Below are positions 27,110-36,392 of a stretch of DNA of 64,000 nt, in pieces. The position numbers and the translations under genes were made by a program. Below the pieces are notes generated by a model. That model was not told the origin of the DNA and did not search any database. It worked only from the letters and a program-made list of their open reading frames with translations. Within the stretch, counting starts at the first letter, position 1; the number at the start of each line of letters is the position of its first letter. The stretch is from Cytobacillus stercorigallinarum (GTDB lineage Bacteria > Bacillota > Bacilli > Bacillales > Cytobacillaceae). The DNA lies in the NCBI RefSeq assembly GCF_014836495.1, contig NZ_JACSQT010000004.1:191073-255072 (forward strand), in the 5' to 3' direction.

Positions 27110-29128
27110 ATGGAGACAAGCGAAATTGCTTATCTTGAAAAAACGATAAATGAATTAACAAAGGCATATAAAAAGCTTTCATCAAACATTATTGATCAAG
27201 ACCACAATTTTAAGGATTTACAAAAATATATGGTTGAATATAAAAATGAACTCGATAAATTCCAGGTGTATGACTACCAGCAAACCTTAAGTATGATAGA
27301 CAAACAGGGTTTCGCACAAGTGGTGGAACGTGAGCAAGTAAGAAAGCTGATAGATTCCCCATACTTCGGTCGATTTGATTTTTTATATCATGGTGACGAT
27401 CCTAGTGAAGCAGAGACGTTCTATATCGGGCGCTTCGGTTTTGCCGATGAAGAAGGGACACAATTTATCTACGATTGGCGTGCACCTATTTGTAATATGT
27501 ACTATGAATTTGAAATCGGTGAGGCCTATTATATTGCGATGGATCAGCAATTTGACGGGGAACTGATTAAGAAACGTCAGATTAAAATTGAAAATTCTAA
27601 GCTAGAATATGTGCTTGATAGCTCATTAACGATACAAGATCAAGTACTACAACAAACATTAAATCAGCATACAAATGATAAGATGAAAACAATCGTCACT
27701 TCGATTCAACGAGAACAAAATAAAATTGTAAGGAATGAATCAGCGTATAATGTCATCATTCAAGGAGTCGCTGGTTCTGGAAAAACAGCCGTTGCCTTGC
27801 ATCGCTTAGCTTATTATTTATATAAATTCCGTGATACGTTACGAGCAGAACGTATTTTTATTTTGTCGCCAAATAAAGTATTCGGTGACTATATTTCTAA
27901 CGTCCTACCGGAACTAGGTGAAGAGCTAATTCGCTCCTTTACATTGGACGAGCTTACGGCAAATTTATTACCAGCTGATGTAACGTTTAAATCATTTGAG
28001 GAAGAAACAAAAGAGATTTTATCGAATCCAAATGGGCCGTTGGCTTCACGTGCAAAAATGAAGGGGAATTATTCATTTGTTCAAAAGCTACAATCCTTTT
28101 TATCTAACTTAGACTCAAGGCTTCTTAAAAACGAAAGCATCTCCATTGCTGGTGTAGCGCTACAAGCTGATTATTTACAAGGTCGCTTCCTTCAATATCG
28201 AAAAGAACCGATTATTACACGTTTAGAACTTATGGCAGATGATATCATTCAAGTGCTTAAATCTAAGTGGGATAGGGAAGGGAAAATACCGAGTAAAAAT
28301 GAAATCATAAAGCGTCTAAAAAAACGTCTCTTATTTTCTTCACCATTAGAGATTTATCGATCTTTTACCGAAACACTTGGGGAGGATTCTTTTCAGTTTT
28401 CGAAAAAACATTTTGAATTTAATGATGTATACCCTTATCTTTTTGTACAGTTATATTTTAAAGGAATTAAGCAGTATGAGCTCGTACAGCATTTTTTACT
28501 AGATGAAATGCAGGATTATACACCGATCCAATATGCTGTACTTTCTAAAGTGTTTACGTGTAAACGAACAATCATTGGTGATTTTAGTCAGGCCCTCTTA
28601 CCATATGAAACGATATCAAAAGAGGGATTTGAAGCCATGTTTAATAATCTAGAATACGTCGAATTAACAACCACCTATCGATCATCGTATGAAATCGCAA
28701 TGTATGCAAAAAAATTCATGCGTAATGGGGAAATTCATCCAATTGCAAGACACGGGAAAGAGCCAAAAGAATGGATGTATTTAACAATTGAACAAATGAT
28801 GAAACAGATTCATGAAATTGCGAAGAATGATTATCGAACGACGGCCATTATCTGTAAGATGGAGGAAGACTTACAGATCTTGCAGGAACATTTAAACATA
28901 CCTTTTACAGTACTGGATGGCCAAACGGAAAAGTTTGAAACAGGTCTACTTTTAACGACGATTCAGTATGCGAAAGGTCTTGAATTTGATGTTGTCATTG
29001 TACCTTTTGTGAATGAAACCAATTATAAAACCGAATTTGATCGTGGACTACTGTATATAGCTTCAACAAGAGCGATGCATGAATTAACCGTATTAGTGGA
29101 TCAAGAAGCACCATCCCCGTTATTGTAA
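27110..29128 (+). CDS. helD: HelD-like UvrD-family helicase
   Basis: This 672-residue protein has the N-terminal coiled-coil arm (ETSEIAYLEKTINELTKAYK) typical of HelD, the RNA polymerase recycling motor. It has the YIGRFGF..DWRAP segment before the first helicase domain, Walker A GVAGSGKT (219-226), LDEMQDYTPIQ as Walker B, a TTYRSS motif, and a final QYAKGLEFDVVIVP and LYIASTRAMHEL as motifs V-VI. It is shorter than B. subtilis HelD (774). ATG at 27110 has AAAGGAGG. The 3' end overlaps the convergent MerR gene by nine bases. Confidence 0.9.
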   Translation: METSEIAYLEKTINELTKAYKKLSSNIIDQDHNFKDLQKYMVEYKNELDKFQVYDYQQTLSMIDKQGFAQVVEREQVRKLIDSPYFGRFDFLYHGDDPSEAETFYIGRFGFADEEGTQFIYDWRAPICNMYYEFEIGEAYYIAMDQQFDGELIKKRQIKIENSKLEYVLDSSLTIQDQVLQQTLNQHTNDKMKTIVTSIQREQNKIVRNESAYNVIIQGVAGSGKTAVALHRLAYYLYKFRDTLRAERIFILSPNKVFGDYISNVLPELGEELIRSFTLDELTANLLPADVTFKSFEEETKEILSNPNGPLASRAKMKGNYSFVQKLQSFLSNLDSRLLKNESISIAGVALQADYLQGRFLQYRKEPIITRLELMADDIIQVLKSKWDREGKIPSKNEIIKRLKKRLLFSSPLEIYRSFTETLGEDSFQFSKKHFEFNDVYPYLFVQLYFKGIKQYELVQHFLLDEMQDYTPIQYAVLSKVFTCKRTIIGDFSQALLPYETISKEGFEAMFNNLEYVELTTTYRSSYEIAMYAKKFMRNGEIHPIARHGKEPKEWMYLTIEQMMKQIHEIAKNDYRTTAIICKMEEDLQILQEHLNIPFTVLDGQTEKFETGLLLTTIQYAKGLEFDVVIVPFVNETNYKTEFDRGLLYIASTRAMHELTVLVDQEAPSPLL

Positions 29129-29842
29129 TTCTGTTAAGATAGCAATGATTGATTTCAAGTCATCCATTGCTATCTTTAATTGATTCATTAAATCGTCAGT
29201 TACATGGAAAAAATCCGATGAAAAGGTGGGCGTTTGTAAAATTTCCAGGATATCTGTGTTTTTTTTCGATTGTTTCATTTCTTGAAATAAATGGGCAATG
29301 CTAGTAATCGAGAAATGTGCACTGCGTAACGTCCGTATTACAAGTAATTTTTGGATATCACGCTCTGTATAGATTCTTCGATTTTGTGCATTTCTTTTAA
29401 CAGTATACAGATGATTCCGTTCCCAATTCCGTATTGTTTCTTCCGTTAACTGAAGCATAGAAGCAACAGACTTGTGGGAGTACGTTTGACCAGTAATCGA
29501 TTTGTTTTGTAATAAATTTTTCACCGTTTCAATTGCTTTTAAAGCAAACTCATATTCTGTTTGCAAATAGGTTAAATAGGATTCTGCTGCTCGTAAGCTA
29601 TCCTTGAACTGTTCGCGACCACTAAGTCTAACAATTTCTGTTGCCTTTTTGCGAAGATTATTCTGTATAAATTCTTGTCTAAAAGCAAGTCTAGAAATTT
29701 CCATTTGTTTAAGATGAAGTTCAGAATAAACTCTGTAACCATTTGGTTTTCTTGGTACAGGCGAAATAAACTGCCATTCTTCATAAAGTCTTACGGTATT
29801 TGGATGAACCTTAGATAATTTAGCGATTTCACTAGTTTTCAT
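29120..29842 (-). CDS. Double MerR-domain regulator
   Basis: This 240-residue protein holds two MerR-type winged helices in one chain. The first, residues 1-68, reads KTSEIAKLSKVHPNTVRLYE, then NGYRVYSELHLKQMEI. The second, around residues 118-185, reads SHKSVASMLQLTEETIRNWE, then NAQNRRIYTERDIQKLLVIR. A helix of about 45 residues separates them, and a C-terminal helical tail follows. Classical MerR proteins have one such domain and dimerise. The effector is unknown. Convergent overlap with helD suggests antisense interaction. Confidence 0.8.
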   Translation of the reverse strand: MKTSEIAKLSKVHPNTVRLYEEWQFISPVPRKPNGYRVYSELHLKQMEISRLAFRQEFIQNNLRKKATEIVRLSGREQFKDSLRAAESYLTYLQTEYEFALKAIETVKNLLQNKSITGQTYSHKSVASMLQLTEETIRNWERNHLYTVKRNAQNRRIYTERDIQKLLVIRTLRSAHFSITSIAHLFQEMKQSKKNTDILEILQTPTFSSDFFHVTDDLMNQLKIAMDDLKSIIAILTELQ

Positions 29843-30107
29843 AAAAAAGCCACCTTACTCACTGAAGATAGAATGTAATGAAAAAAATCCTACGAATAAT
29901 TAAGATTTATCATATCAAAAGGGGTAAAGCAAGTGATAAAAATAGCTAGATATCCGAAAAAAAATGATGAACGAATGCGGTACAACCTGCTCAAAATGGG
30001 CTTGGTATGAATGCTCGCAAAAAAGCCATTTTATTTATTTTTTTCCATTTTTCATTCACTATTAACTTTCTTCGTATACCCTTGAGCATTAGTTCAATCA
30101 TTTCCAC

Positions 30108-30584
30108 TTAATTTGAATCAAATGCTTCCCGATAAAAACCTCTTAACTCCGCTCCGTTATCCGGCCATTCAGGCGACTGTTCATTAACCAACATAACCAA
30201 TGCATCAAGACAGCGATGCCATCCCGCAGCTGTTGCCGCTGCCCAAGACCGGTCATCAAACGTATGCTTAAAAGTCATTCTGCTCCCATCACTGCTATTT
30301 TCCAACTCAATTCTCAGCAAATCAGCACCTTCACGAAAAGCAAAAACTGCAGGTGGTTGGTATTCAGTAATGATTCCTTCGTACTTCGTCCCCTCACCAT
30401 CATCAAAAGCTATTTTGCCATCTTCCTTAAGATCCATCTCTCCTGTTGCAAACGGATACCACTTGGTAAAGTAATCAGGATCTGTTACACAGCGGAAAAC
30501 AACCTCAGGTTTATAGGCAAACAAACGCTCAAATTGCAAAACATAACGACCATTAACTTCATATAACTTACCGTATTCAGTCAT
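30108..30584 (-). CDS. SRPBCC/AHSA1-domain protein
   Basis: This 158-residue protein has the START-like AHSA1 pattern: FERLFAYKPEVVFRCVTDPD, WYPFATGEMDLKEDGKIAF, and the C-terminal helix with WHRCLDALVML. The fold binds hydrophobic ligands in a cavity. I chose ATG at 30584 (AAGGGAG upstream) rather than 30626. It stands alone. Confidence 0.85.
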   Translation of the reverse strand: MTEYGKLYEVNGRYVLQFERLFAYKPEVVFRCVTDPDYFTKWYPFATGEMDLKEDGKIAFDDGEGTKYEGIITEYQPPAVFAFREGADLLRIELENSSDGSRMTFKHTFDDRSWAAATAAGWHRCLDALVMLVNEQSPEWPDNGAELRGFYREAFDSN

Positions 30585-30906
30585 TTTATTCTCCCTTACA
30601 TTTTTATTCTTTATTAACATTAGCAAAAAGTTTGATCTTAAACTTTGCCCATTTGCGAAATAATATTGATAAGCAATTGTGGGGTGTTGGGCAAAAAGAA
30701 ACAGGCTGATTCGATACTAGATCTAGCCTGAAATGGGTGTTGATTTTGATATTAAACAAACGCTTGTATGATTATTGGAAAACCACCTGAATACATCTAT
30801 GTTTGTCCTAATTTTTCTCTTTCAGAAACCAATAGTTACAGGGAGATATATAAGCTCTTTTTGGAAGTGTCTTATTCTTTTAAGAAGCCTTTAATTTCAA
30901 CAACAA

Positions 30907-31125
30907 TTATTTCAAATAAATTTGCATTGATATATGATTATTTGCATAAGACCAAACTGTATTTTCTATTTTTAAGTTAGCACTAAATTTTTCAATCCAA
31001 ACCTGTTTCGAATTCAATAATGCCGTTATTTGAGCAGTATTAAGTGTTACTTCTTCTGTCTCTTCATTTTTTTGAAAGACAAATACAACTTTTATTGAAT
31101 CTTCTTGATTTGTTACAACACTCAT
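30907..31125 (-). CDS. Small hypothetical protein
   Basis: This 72-residue protein has a very strong ribosome site (AAAGGAGGGGAG) before ATG. The sequence (VTNQEDSIKVVFVFQKNEET, then a helix and strand) suggests a small alpha/beta protein with no membrane segment. The family is not recognised. Confidence 0.6.
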   Translation of the reverse strand: MSVVTNQEDSIKVVFVFQKNEETEEVTLNTAQITALLNSKQVWIEKFSANLKIENTVWSYANNHISMQIYLK

Positions 31126-31451
31126 TAACTCCCCTCCTTTTGTTTATTAGCATTATATACGGTGAGCCTTAGGAAAATGTTTCAATCTGATTAGTAAGGA
31201 AAATACCGAAAGGCACTAAAAACCTTCAACTCTATACCGCTGAATTGAAATTGGAGACCTTTTGACACACTAAAAGGGTCTTGGTGAAGTGAGTCGATCA
31301 ACTCCTTATTCGGTCTACCGTTGATAGACGCTATATGCGGGCTTTCTTATCTTCATAAAAGCTTACTAAATTTAATTTTTACACTTTTAATCTAAATCTG
31401 GATTAAAAGTGTTTAATAAGGAAAGTTAATCTTTCTCCAATTGCCATTACG

Positions 31452-31601
31452 CTAATCGTTATTTTTTTTAAAGCGTGGCTTAATGAAAAATAAACCGATA
31501 AAAAAGAATGCAAGCCCAAGCATGAAGCCCCAAAAATGCTTATCTAAGAATGCAAATAGGCCTATACTAAATGTTGCAAGCAAAAACATAATTTTCATCA
31601 T
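31452..31601 (-). CDS. 49-residue two-segment membrane protein
   Basis: This small gene starts with paired ATG codons (31601/31598) after GGTGAT and ends TAG. The product has two hydrophobic segments (KIMFLLATFSIGLFAFL and FMLGLAFFFIGLFFI) and a basic tail KPRFKKNND. It is a typical small Firmicute membrane protein of unknown role. A 12-bp perfect hairpin (31381-31412, ACACTTTTAATC/GATTAAAAGTGT) lies downstream, the only other structure in 31126-31451. Confidence 0.6.
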   Translation of the reverse strand: MMKIMFLLATFSIGLFAFLDKHFWGFMLGLAFFFIGLFFIKPRFKKNND

Positions 31602-31777
31602 TTTTATCACCCTAACGGTTTAGTGAATCAATCACAATCTTGGAAGCAGTCTCTGGAATCCTTATACAATGCACTTGATATAAAAACTCAGTTTTGAATA
31701 AAGATTGATCAAAACGGGCTCTTACTAGGTTTAATGTAATCAATATTTTTTTAAGATTGGTTGGAAGTAAAAGCTCA

Positions 31778-32359
31778 TTAGTATGGAGTATATTTGTTTT
31801 CAAATTCAATTCTTGCCATTTTAGTGTATTTGTTCACAAACTCTGTTTTTGCTTCCGTATATCCATCCCTGTCATGTTCATATTTGTCTATTAAGCTCAG
31901 TTTTAAGTTACTATATTCTTGAGCAACCTCTTTATGCAGCTGTAAAAAATCTCTAAAATACAATTCATTCCAATCGCCTATGTATCTAACATGAAGATGA
32001 AATACTTTTTCGGCAAATCCTTTTTCTGTATAGCCTTTCATAAACATCATATGAGGTGCTGGCTTTTGTGGTTGCTTTTCAAAAATATATCCGTTTTCCT
32101 CTAACATACTCACTAAAAACTTCAAATCGCAGTCTTCTGTGATTTCAAACAATATATCTATCGTTGGCTTTGCTAATAACCCATTAACAGAAGTACTTCC
32201 TATGTGATTTATTCGTTCAATATATTGATTATCGATTTTTTTTAGCAGTTTTTCTTCTTGTAAATACCAATCTTTCCATATTGGATCATGTTCTTTCAGA
32301 ATAACCGGAAATAGTTCCCACAATTCTTCAAGTGACATTTCTGATAAACGCTTACCCAC
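31778..32359 (-). CDS. GrpB-family (UPF0157) nucleotidyltransferase-like protein
   Basis: This 193-residue protein carries the GrpB signature: INHIGSTSVNGLLAKPTIDI near residue 50, followed by an acidic strand, GYIFEKQPQKPAPHMMF and LHVRYIGD. The fold resembles nucleotidyltransferases; the role is unknown. It ends 'FENKYTPY', and an unrelated 65-codon frame overlapping its 3' end is not credible. Confidence 0.85.
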   Translation of the reverse strand: MGKRLSEMSLEELWELFPVILKEHDPIWKDWYLQEEKLLKKIDNQYIERINHIGSTSVNGLLAKPTIDILFEITEDCDLKFLVSMLEENGYIFEKQPQKPAPHMMFMKGYTEKGFAEKVFHLHVRYIGDWNELYFRDFLQLHKEVAQEYSNLKLSLIDKYEHDRDGYTEAKTEFVNKYTKMARIEFENKYTPY

Positions 32360-32508
32360 AATACAATCCTCCCTTTACTTAGTGAATCGTTATTAAAGAA
32401 AAGCTCAAATTTTTGTCATTGGAAAAGAATCAAAAACCTATTCTTTTCATTTTATACAAGATAAACAACACCCTTCAACTAACGCACCCGTTCGTGAAAG
32501 GAGCTCGC

Positions 32509-32853
32509 TTACTTTTCCCAATAATATTTTAATTGTTCTTCACCAATAAGGTTAAAATAATCCAGCCCATTTTTATGGGGTTTAGAGGGTGTAATACATT
32601 CATCAGAATGTAGTGGTCTCCACTCATCATCTCTTGAAAAACCCTTATATTCTTTAATTGTAACGGATATCGCTTTTAAAATTTTCGCTTGTTCTTCACA
32701 TAAACTTCCATCATTAGGACCTAATTCCAACGCTGGATATTCTAGTTGTGTTGGGTCATCTTCCCAATAACAAACCTCACATATATCGTAATTGAAAGGA
32801 TCGTCTAATGTTTTAAAACCACAACAGGGACAAGTATATCTCAAACGCACCAA
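32509..32853 (-). CDS. CPCC-family cysteine-rich protein
   Basis: This 114-residue protein has an N-terminal CPCCGF motif and a downstream CEVCYWEDDP, forming a presumed four-cysteine zinc site, then the typical GPNDGSL segment. The family (CPCC) is common in toxin-immunity and accessory zones and its function is unknown. Confidence 0.85.
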   Translation of the reverse strand: MVRLRYTCPCCGFKTLDDPFNYDICEVCYWEDDPTQLEYPALELGPNDGSLCEEQAKILKAISVTIKEYKGFSRDDEWRPLHSDECITPSKPHKNGLDYFNLIGEEQLKYYWEK

Positions 32854-33310
32854 CTCCCTTTCTTATTTCTTAATTATATCTTTCTAGTTCATTATAAAAC
32901 TATGTAGCTTGTTCAACTATCTGATGCGTTAGTGTAAGTACACTTTTTCACAAATCCTTTATTATATCCTTACTTTACCATATGTTAAAAAAATATTTAT
33001 GCAACTCAATTGGCAACTCCCACCCCTCCAATACCATATTAAAACTATACATCCCCCACTCTGACAATCAACTTAATCGAAAGAACCACACTTACCGCTC
33101 CTAAAAGACATAGCCCAACAAAGCTTTCCAATTTCTTGACTCGTTTCCGAAAGATTTAAACTTACCTTCTTTTTTAATAATGAACGCTAAATGTTTTTGG
33201 CCCATTGATTTTTCTTTTGAATCTTCATATTAAAAAAGAAAGATGATCACTTGCTTATAACGTTGCGTAATAGATTATGCTATAAGCAAATAGATCATGG
33301 AGTTGAGTTT
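32854..33310. other. 457-bp gap, no gene
   Basis: AT-rich sequence with no supported gene. It should contain the promoter for the downstream hydrolase-MerR pair, but I could not assign one with confidence. Confidence 0.5.
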
Positions 33311-34309
33311 ATGAAAAGGAAACGAAGAATAACATTAGTAATCATAATAATAGGGATATTGTTTGTCATGTTGCTTGCTGTTGGATTATTTTTTCGTGAT
33401 GACGGCACATTGGGAGGTTTTACATCTGAGGAAGGGGAAAAGGAGTTTATCCAAGCATACGATATTGCCATGGAGGATTTGCCTAAACCAAAGGAAGAAT
33501 TTTGGGTAGAAACTGATTTTGGAAAGGTGAAGGTTTATAAATTTTTAGAAGAAGGAACGGAATCAAGAATTCCATTATTACTGTTACCAGGAAAGTCAGC
33601 CCCTACCCCCATGTGGGAACCAAATTTGAAAGATCTAATGAAGGATAGACCCGTATACACGATAGATTTACTAGGAGAACCAGGACTGAGTGTGCTCACA
33701 AAGCGTTTGAAAACTGCTGCAGACCAAGCTGCTTATTTGAATAACGTAATTGAACAATTGCCAGAAGAAACGGTTCATCTTGCAGGCTTATCATTTGGGG
33801 GATGGAATGTTGTAAATGTCACCTTATTTAATTCAACAAAAATTGCCTCTATCATATTAATAGATCCAGTATACGTTTTTGGGCCGATTCCTTTAAAGAT
33901 GATATTTGCTTCTATACCGGCTTCTGTCTCAGCTGTACCAAAACCGATTCGGGAAAAGATGTTAAGTTATATTTCTGGCGGTGCAGAAACTGATGAAAAT
34001 GAACCAATAGGTAAGCTGATTGAAACAAGTATGAGAACCTATAAAAGTAAACTCCCTTTACCTGAGAAAATAACAGAAGAACAATTGCAAGAATTAAAAA
34101 TACCAGTATTAGGTATTATAGCTGAAGATTCAACGATGCATCATTCAAAGAAATCAATGGAAGTTGGAATAGAAAACTTGAAAAATCCATTAAGTCAAAT
34201 GGTCATGTTTGCAAATGCCTCTCACGCTATTAATGGTGAATACCCAGATGAGCTAGCTCAGCATATCAACGATTTTTTAGGGAAAGTAGAAACAAATATA
34301 AGTGAATAA
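33311..34309 (+). CDS. Membrane-anchored alpha/beta hydrolase
   Basis: This 332-residue protein has an N-terminal anchor (ITLVIIIIGILFVMLLAVGLFF), then an alpha/beta hydrolase domain. The nucleophile elbow is GLSFGG (Ser in LAGLSFGGWNVV), the oxyanion region is LLLLPGKSAPT, the acid is probably Asp in IIAEDSTMH, and the His is in ANASHAINGEYPD. The domain would face outside. I chose ATG at 33311 (GGAG upstream). It is cotranscribed with the MerR gene 13 bp downstream. Substrate unknown. Confidence 0.8.
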   Translation: MKRKRRITLVIIIIGILFVMLLAVGLFFRDDGTLGGFTSEEGEKEFIQAYDIAMEDLPKPKEEFWVETDFGKVKVYKFLEEGTESRIPLLLLPGKSAPTPMWEPNLKDLMKDRPVYTIDLLGEPGLSVLTKRLKTAADQAAYLNNVIEQLPEETVHLAGLSFGGWNVVNVTLFNSTKIASIILIDPVYVFGPIPLKMIFASIPASVSAVPKPIREKMLSYISGGAETDENEPIGKLIETSMRTYKSKLPLPEKITEEQLQELKIPVLGIIAEDSTMHHSKKSMEVGIENLKNPLSQMVMFANASHAINGEYPDELAQHINDFLGKVETNISE

Positions 34310-34322
34310 AGGAGCTCCAGAT

Positions 34323-35099
34323 ATGAAAAAGGAACGCTATTATGTAAGTGATATTTCTAACATATCAGGGTTAACTAAGCGAACCATTCAATACTATGAT
34401 AATGAAGGAATCTTAAAACCTGCCGGTCGAGATGAACATAATCGACGCTATTATACAACAAAGGAATTGAGTATATTAGAACAAATTACTTTTTACCGTA
34501 ATTTAGGTTTTTCTCTTAAACAGATAAAAGAAGAAATCAACTACAATGATCAAAAAGAAGCATTACTAAATATACTCACGAAACAAGAAACCCATTTATA
34601 TTCACAGTTAGAAGAGATTCAGGGAAGAGTCGATGCAGTCTCCACTTCCAAAAGATTAATTGCAGAAGGATATACCCCTCCTTGGGAGCTTTTATCGAAA
34701 ATTATGAAGGGGCTAAATAAAGTCGATATGTCTATTTGGAGTACCTACCCCTTCTCAGAAACTCAATTAACTATATTTGAAAGTATATTTGATTCTCAAC
34801 AGCAAGTTTTCCAATTTTATCATACGTTTCGAAAACTTGCCATCAAGGCTGCTTCATATAAAGGGGCTGGGGTCCCTGTAAATTCAAAACTTGCCATTGA
34901 ATTAGCTAAAGAATGGCTTAAAATGATTGAAAAAGTGACAAAAGGCAAACCAGAGATTTTAAACTCCTTTCTCCAAGTAGATGCGAATCGCGAAAGGTGG
35001 AATAAAGGGGAAAAAGACCTTCTCGAAGAAGCAGAGCCTTACTTGGAGGAACTTCTTAAATCATATATGAAAAACACCCCATTAGATAAAAATATCTAA
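34323..35099 (+). CDS. MerR-family regulator with TipA-like C-terminus
   Basis: This 258-residue protein has a MerR winged helix (VSDISNISGLTKRTIQYYDN, then RRYYTTKELSILEQITFYRN) and a coiled coil. A helical domain of about 140 residues (LLSKIMKGLNKVDMS to the end) resembles TipAS-type ligand domains. AAAGGAG lies eight bases before ATG at 34323. It probably controls the hydrolase gene and itself. The terminator overlaps its 3' end. Confidence 0.85.
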   Translation: MKKERYYVSDISNISGLTKRTIQYYDNEGILKPAGRDEHNRRYYTTKELSILEQITFYRNLGFSLKQIKEEINYNDQKEALLNILTKQETHLYSQLEEIQGRVDAVSTSKRLIAEGYTPPWELLSKIMKGLNKVDMSIWSTYPFSETQLTIFESIFDSQQQVFQFYHTFRKLAIKAASYKGAGVPVNSKLAIELAKEWLKMIEKVTKGKPEILNSFLQVDANRERWNKGEKDLLEEAEPYLEELLKSYMKNTPLDKNI

Positions 35100-35113
35100 T
35101 GGGGTGTTTATTT
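35072..35113 (+). terminator. Intrinsic terminator overlapping the merR-like gene end
   Basis: AAACACCCCATTAGATA pairs perfectly with TATCTAATGGGGTGTTT around AAAA. The stem begins inside the last codons of the regulator gene. Confidence 0.9.
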
Positions 35114-35842
35114 GATAGTTCAAACTGTAGCTTTGGAATTAAGTTTGATCATTTTTTGACTTTGATCTTCATATTGCCCTGCTAAAAAGTCCTTCCCCGT
35201 CTTCCTCTCCCTCTCACTCCCCTCAAACCCTTGCGACTCTAAGCCCCACCCTTCTTATCTTGCCTTTTTTCTTCATTCCATTCTGCTACATAGTTCTTCC
35301 CCAAAACCCCCATTTTCGCCCTCTTTTTTCCGTTCTGGGTCGTATCGAATATTCAGACAATGTTAAAAAGTTCTTCCATAATGGAGGGAAGAATCAAGAG
35401 AAAAGATTGAAAAAACACGTTGAGAAATACACGAAAAAGAACTGAAACCCTACGGGTTTATGCAGTGAGGAAAACAACATATTAGAAGAGAGAAAAGAAT
35501 GAGCAAGGATGATTGAACCCCTACTGGACAAGGGATTGAGGAGATATTGGACAAAACAAAAAGACTGGACCACTATTGGATCCAGCCTGAAATATAATTG
35601 ATTTTACGATTGAAAAATGATTGAGTACATATTGTTCGCCTGCTCTTTTTTCCTCACTCTTCCTTCCGCTCTGGATACCAACTATTTAACAGTAGCTACC
35701 GACTTTTTAGCATGGAGAAGAAGAATAAGACAGCTACATATAATAGAAAAAAGAATAAAGAAACAAGATGAAATAAATATAAAAAGGATAAGTTATCTCG
35801 CCCCATTACTTTAAGGTGTGATACTTCACAATATTCTACGTA
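35114..35842. other. 730-bp gap, only doubtful ORFs
   Basis: A plus-strand frame 35260-35445 ends in a protein-like basic stretch (NVKKFFHNGGKNQEKRLKKH) but has no ribosome site and a Phe/Pro-rich start. I do not support it as a gene. A hairpin-like element at 35568-35592 (ACTGGACC...GGATCCAGCCTGAAAT) resembles one at 30700-30733, suggesting a small dispersed repeat. Confidence 0.4.
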
Positions 35843-35884
35843 AACAAAAAAAGGCAATGCTATTATAAAGTAAAGCATTCGCCC
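35843..35884 (-). terminator. Terminator at end of mer/Nudix transcript
   Basis: GGCAATGCT pairs, with one bulge, with AGCATTCGCC. On the minus strand it is followed by a run of T (AAAAAAA on the plus strand). It lies immediately downstream of the Nudix gene at 35905 and so ends the merR-merA-nudix operon. Confidence 0.75.
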
Positions 35885-35904
35885 CTTGGCTTAATAAGAG
35901 AGTT

Positions 35905-36360
35905 TTATTTTTCAAGTTGACCTTTTACCCCAACTAACTTGTCTTTAATAAAAGGGTCAATCTCGTCAGGTAAATGATCTAATCCAAAAAATTGTGCCTC
36001 TATTCCTTGGTTGCTTTCAGGTGTTATTTCTCCTTCGTACTTGGTACATAAATAACCAATTGCAACCGTTTGATACTCGTCTCCACTTTCCTCGACACGA
36101 TTTATTAATTCCTTTCCTGAATAGACACCAAATAATTTTAACTCTTTTATCTTTAAGCCTATTTCTTGAAAGACTTTTCGTGTAATACAATCCTCAACTG
36201 ACTCATTTAACTGCAAAATTCCACCCGGAATCCCCCAAGTTGCTCCTGAATATCTACTTAATAATATTTCTCCGTAATGATTAACAATAGCTACACTTGG
36301 CCGAACAATAATTAGTGAAGAATTCCCAATCATTTGTCTCATATTTTCACAATAATCCAT
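35905..36360 (-). CDS. Nudix hydrolase with altered Nudix box
   Basis: This 151-residue protein has the Nudix fold: VRPSVAIVNHYGEILLSRYS, WGIPGGILQLNESVEDCI, RKVFQEIGLKI. The Nudix box GX5EX7REUXEEXGU reads here with RK for RE and QE for EE, so one catalytic glutamate appears replaced by lysine and another by glutamine. Metal binding may be weakened. I chose ATG at 36360 (GGAGG upstream). It follows merA by 32 bp, so it is cotranscribed with the mercury genes. Confidence 0.8.
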   Translation of the reverse strand: MDYCENMRQMIGNSSLIIVRPSVAIVNHYGEILLSRYSGATWGIPGGILQLNESVEDCITRKVFQEIGLKIKELKLFGVYSGKELINRVEESGDEYQTVAIGYLCTKYEGEITPESNQGIEAQFFGLDHLPDEIDPFIKDKLVGVKGQLEK

Positions 36361-36392
36361 ACATACCTCCGATGATATTAATTTATTTACAT

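Noticed and set aside
30768-30980. 70-codon plus-strand frame
   Set aside because: It overlaps the minus-strand gene with a strong ribosome site and has none itself.
31612-31809. 65-codon frame overlapping the end of the grpB-like gene
   Set aside because: It overlaps the better-supported GrpB protein and has no ribosome site.
35617-35814. 65-codon plus-strand frame
   Set aside because: No ribosome site and low-quality composition; lies in the gap before the mer terminator.
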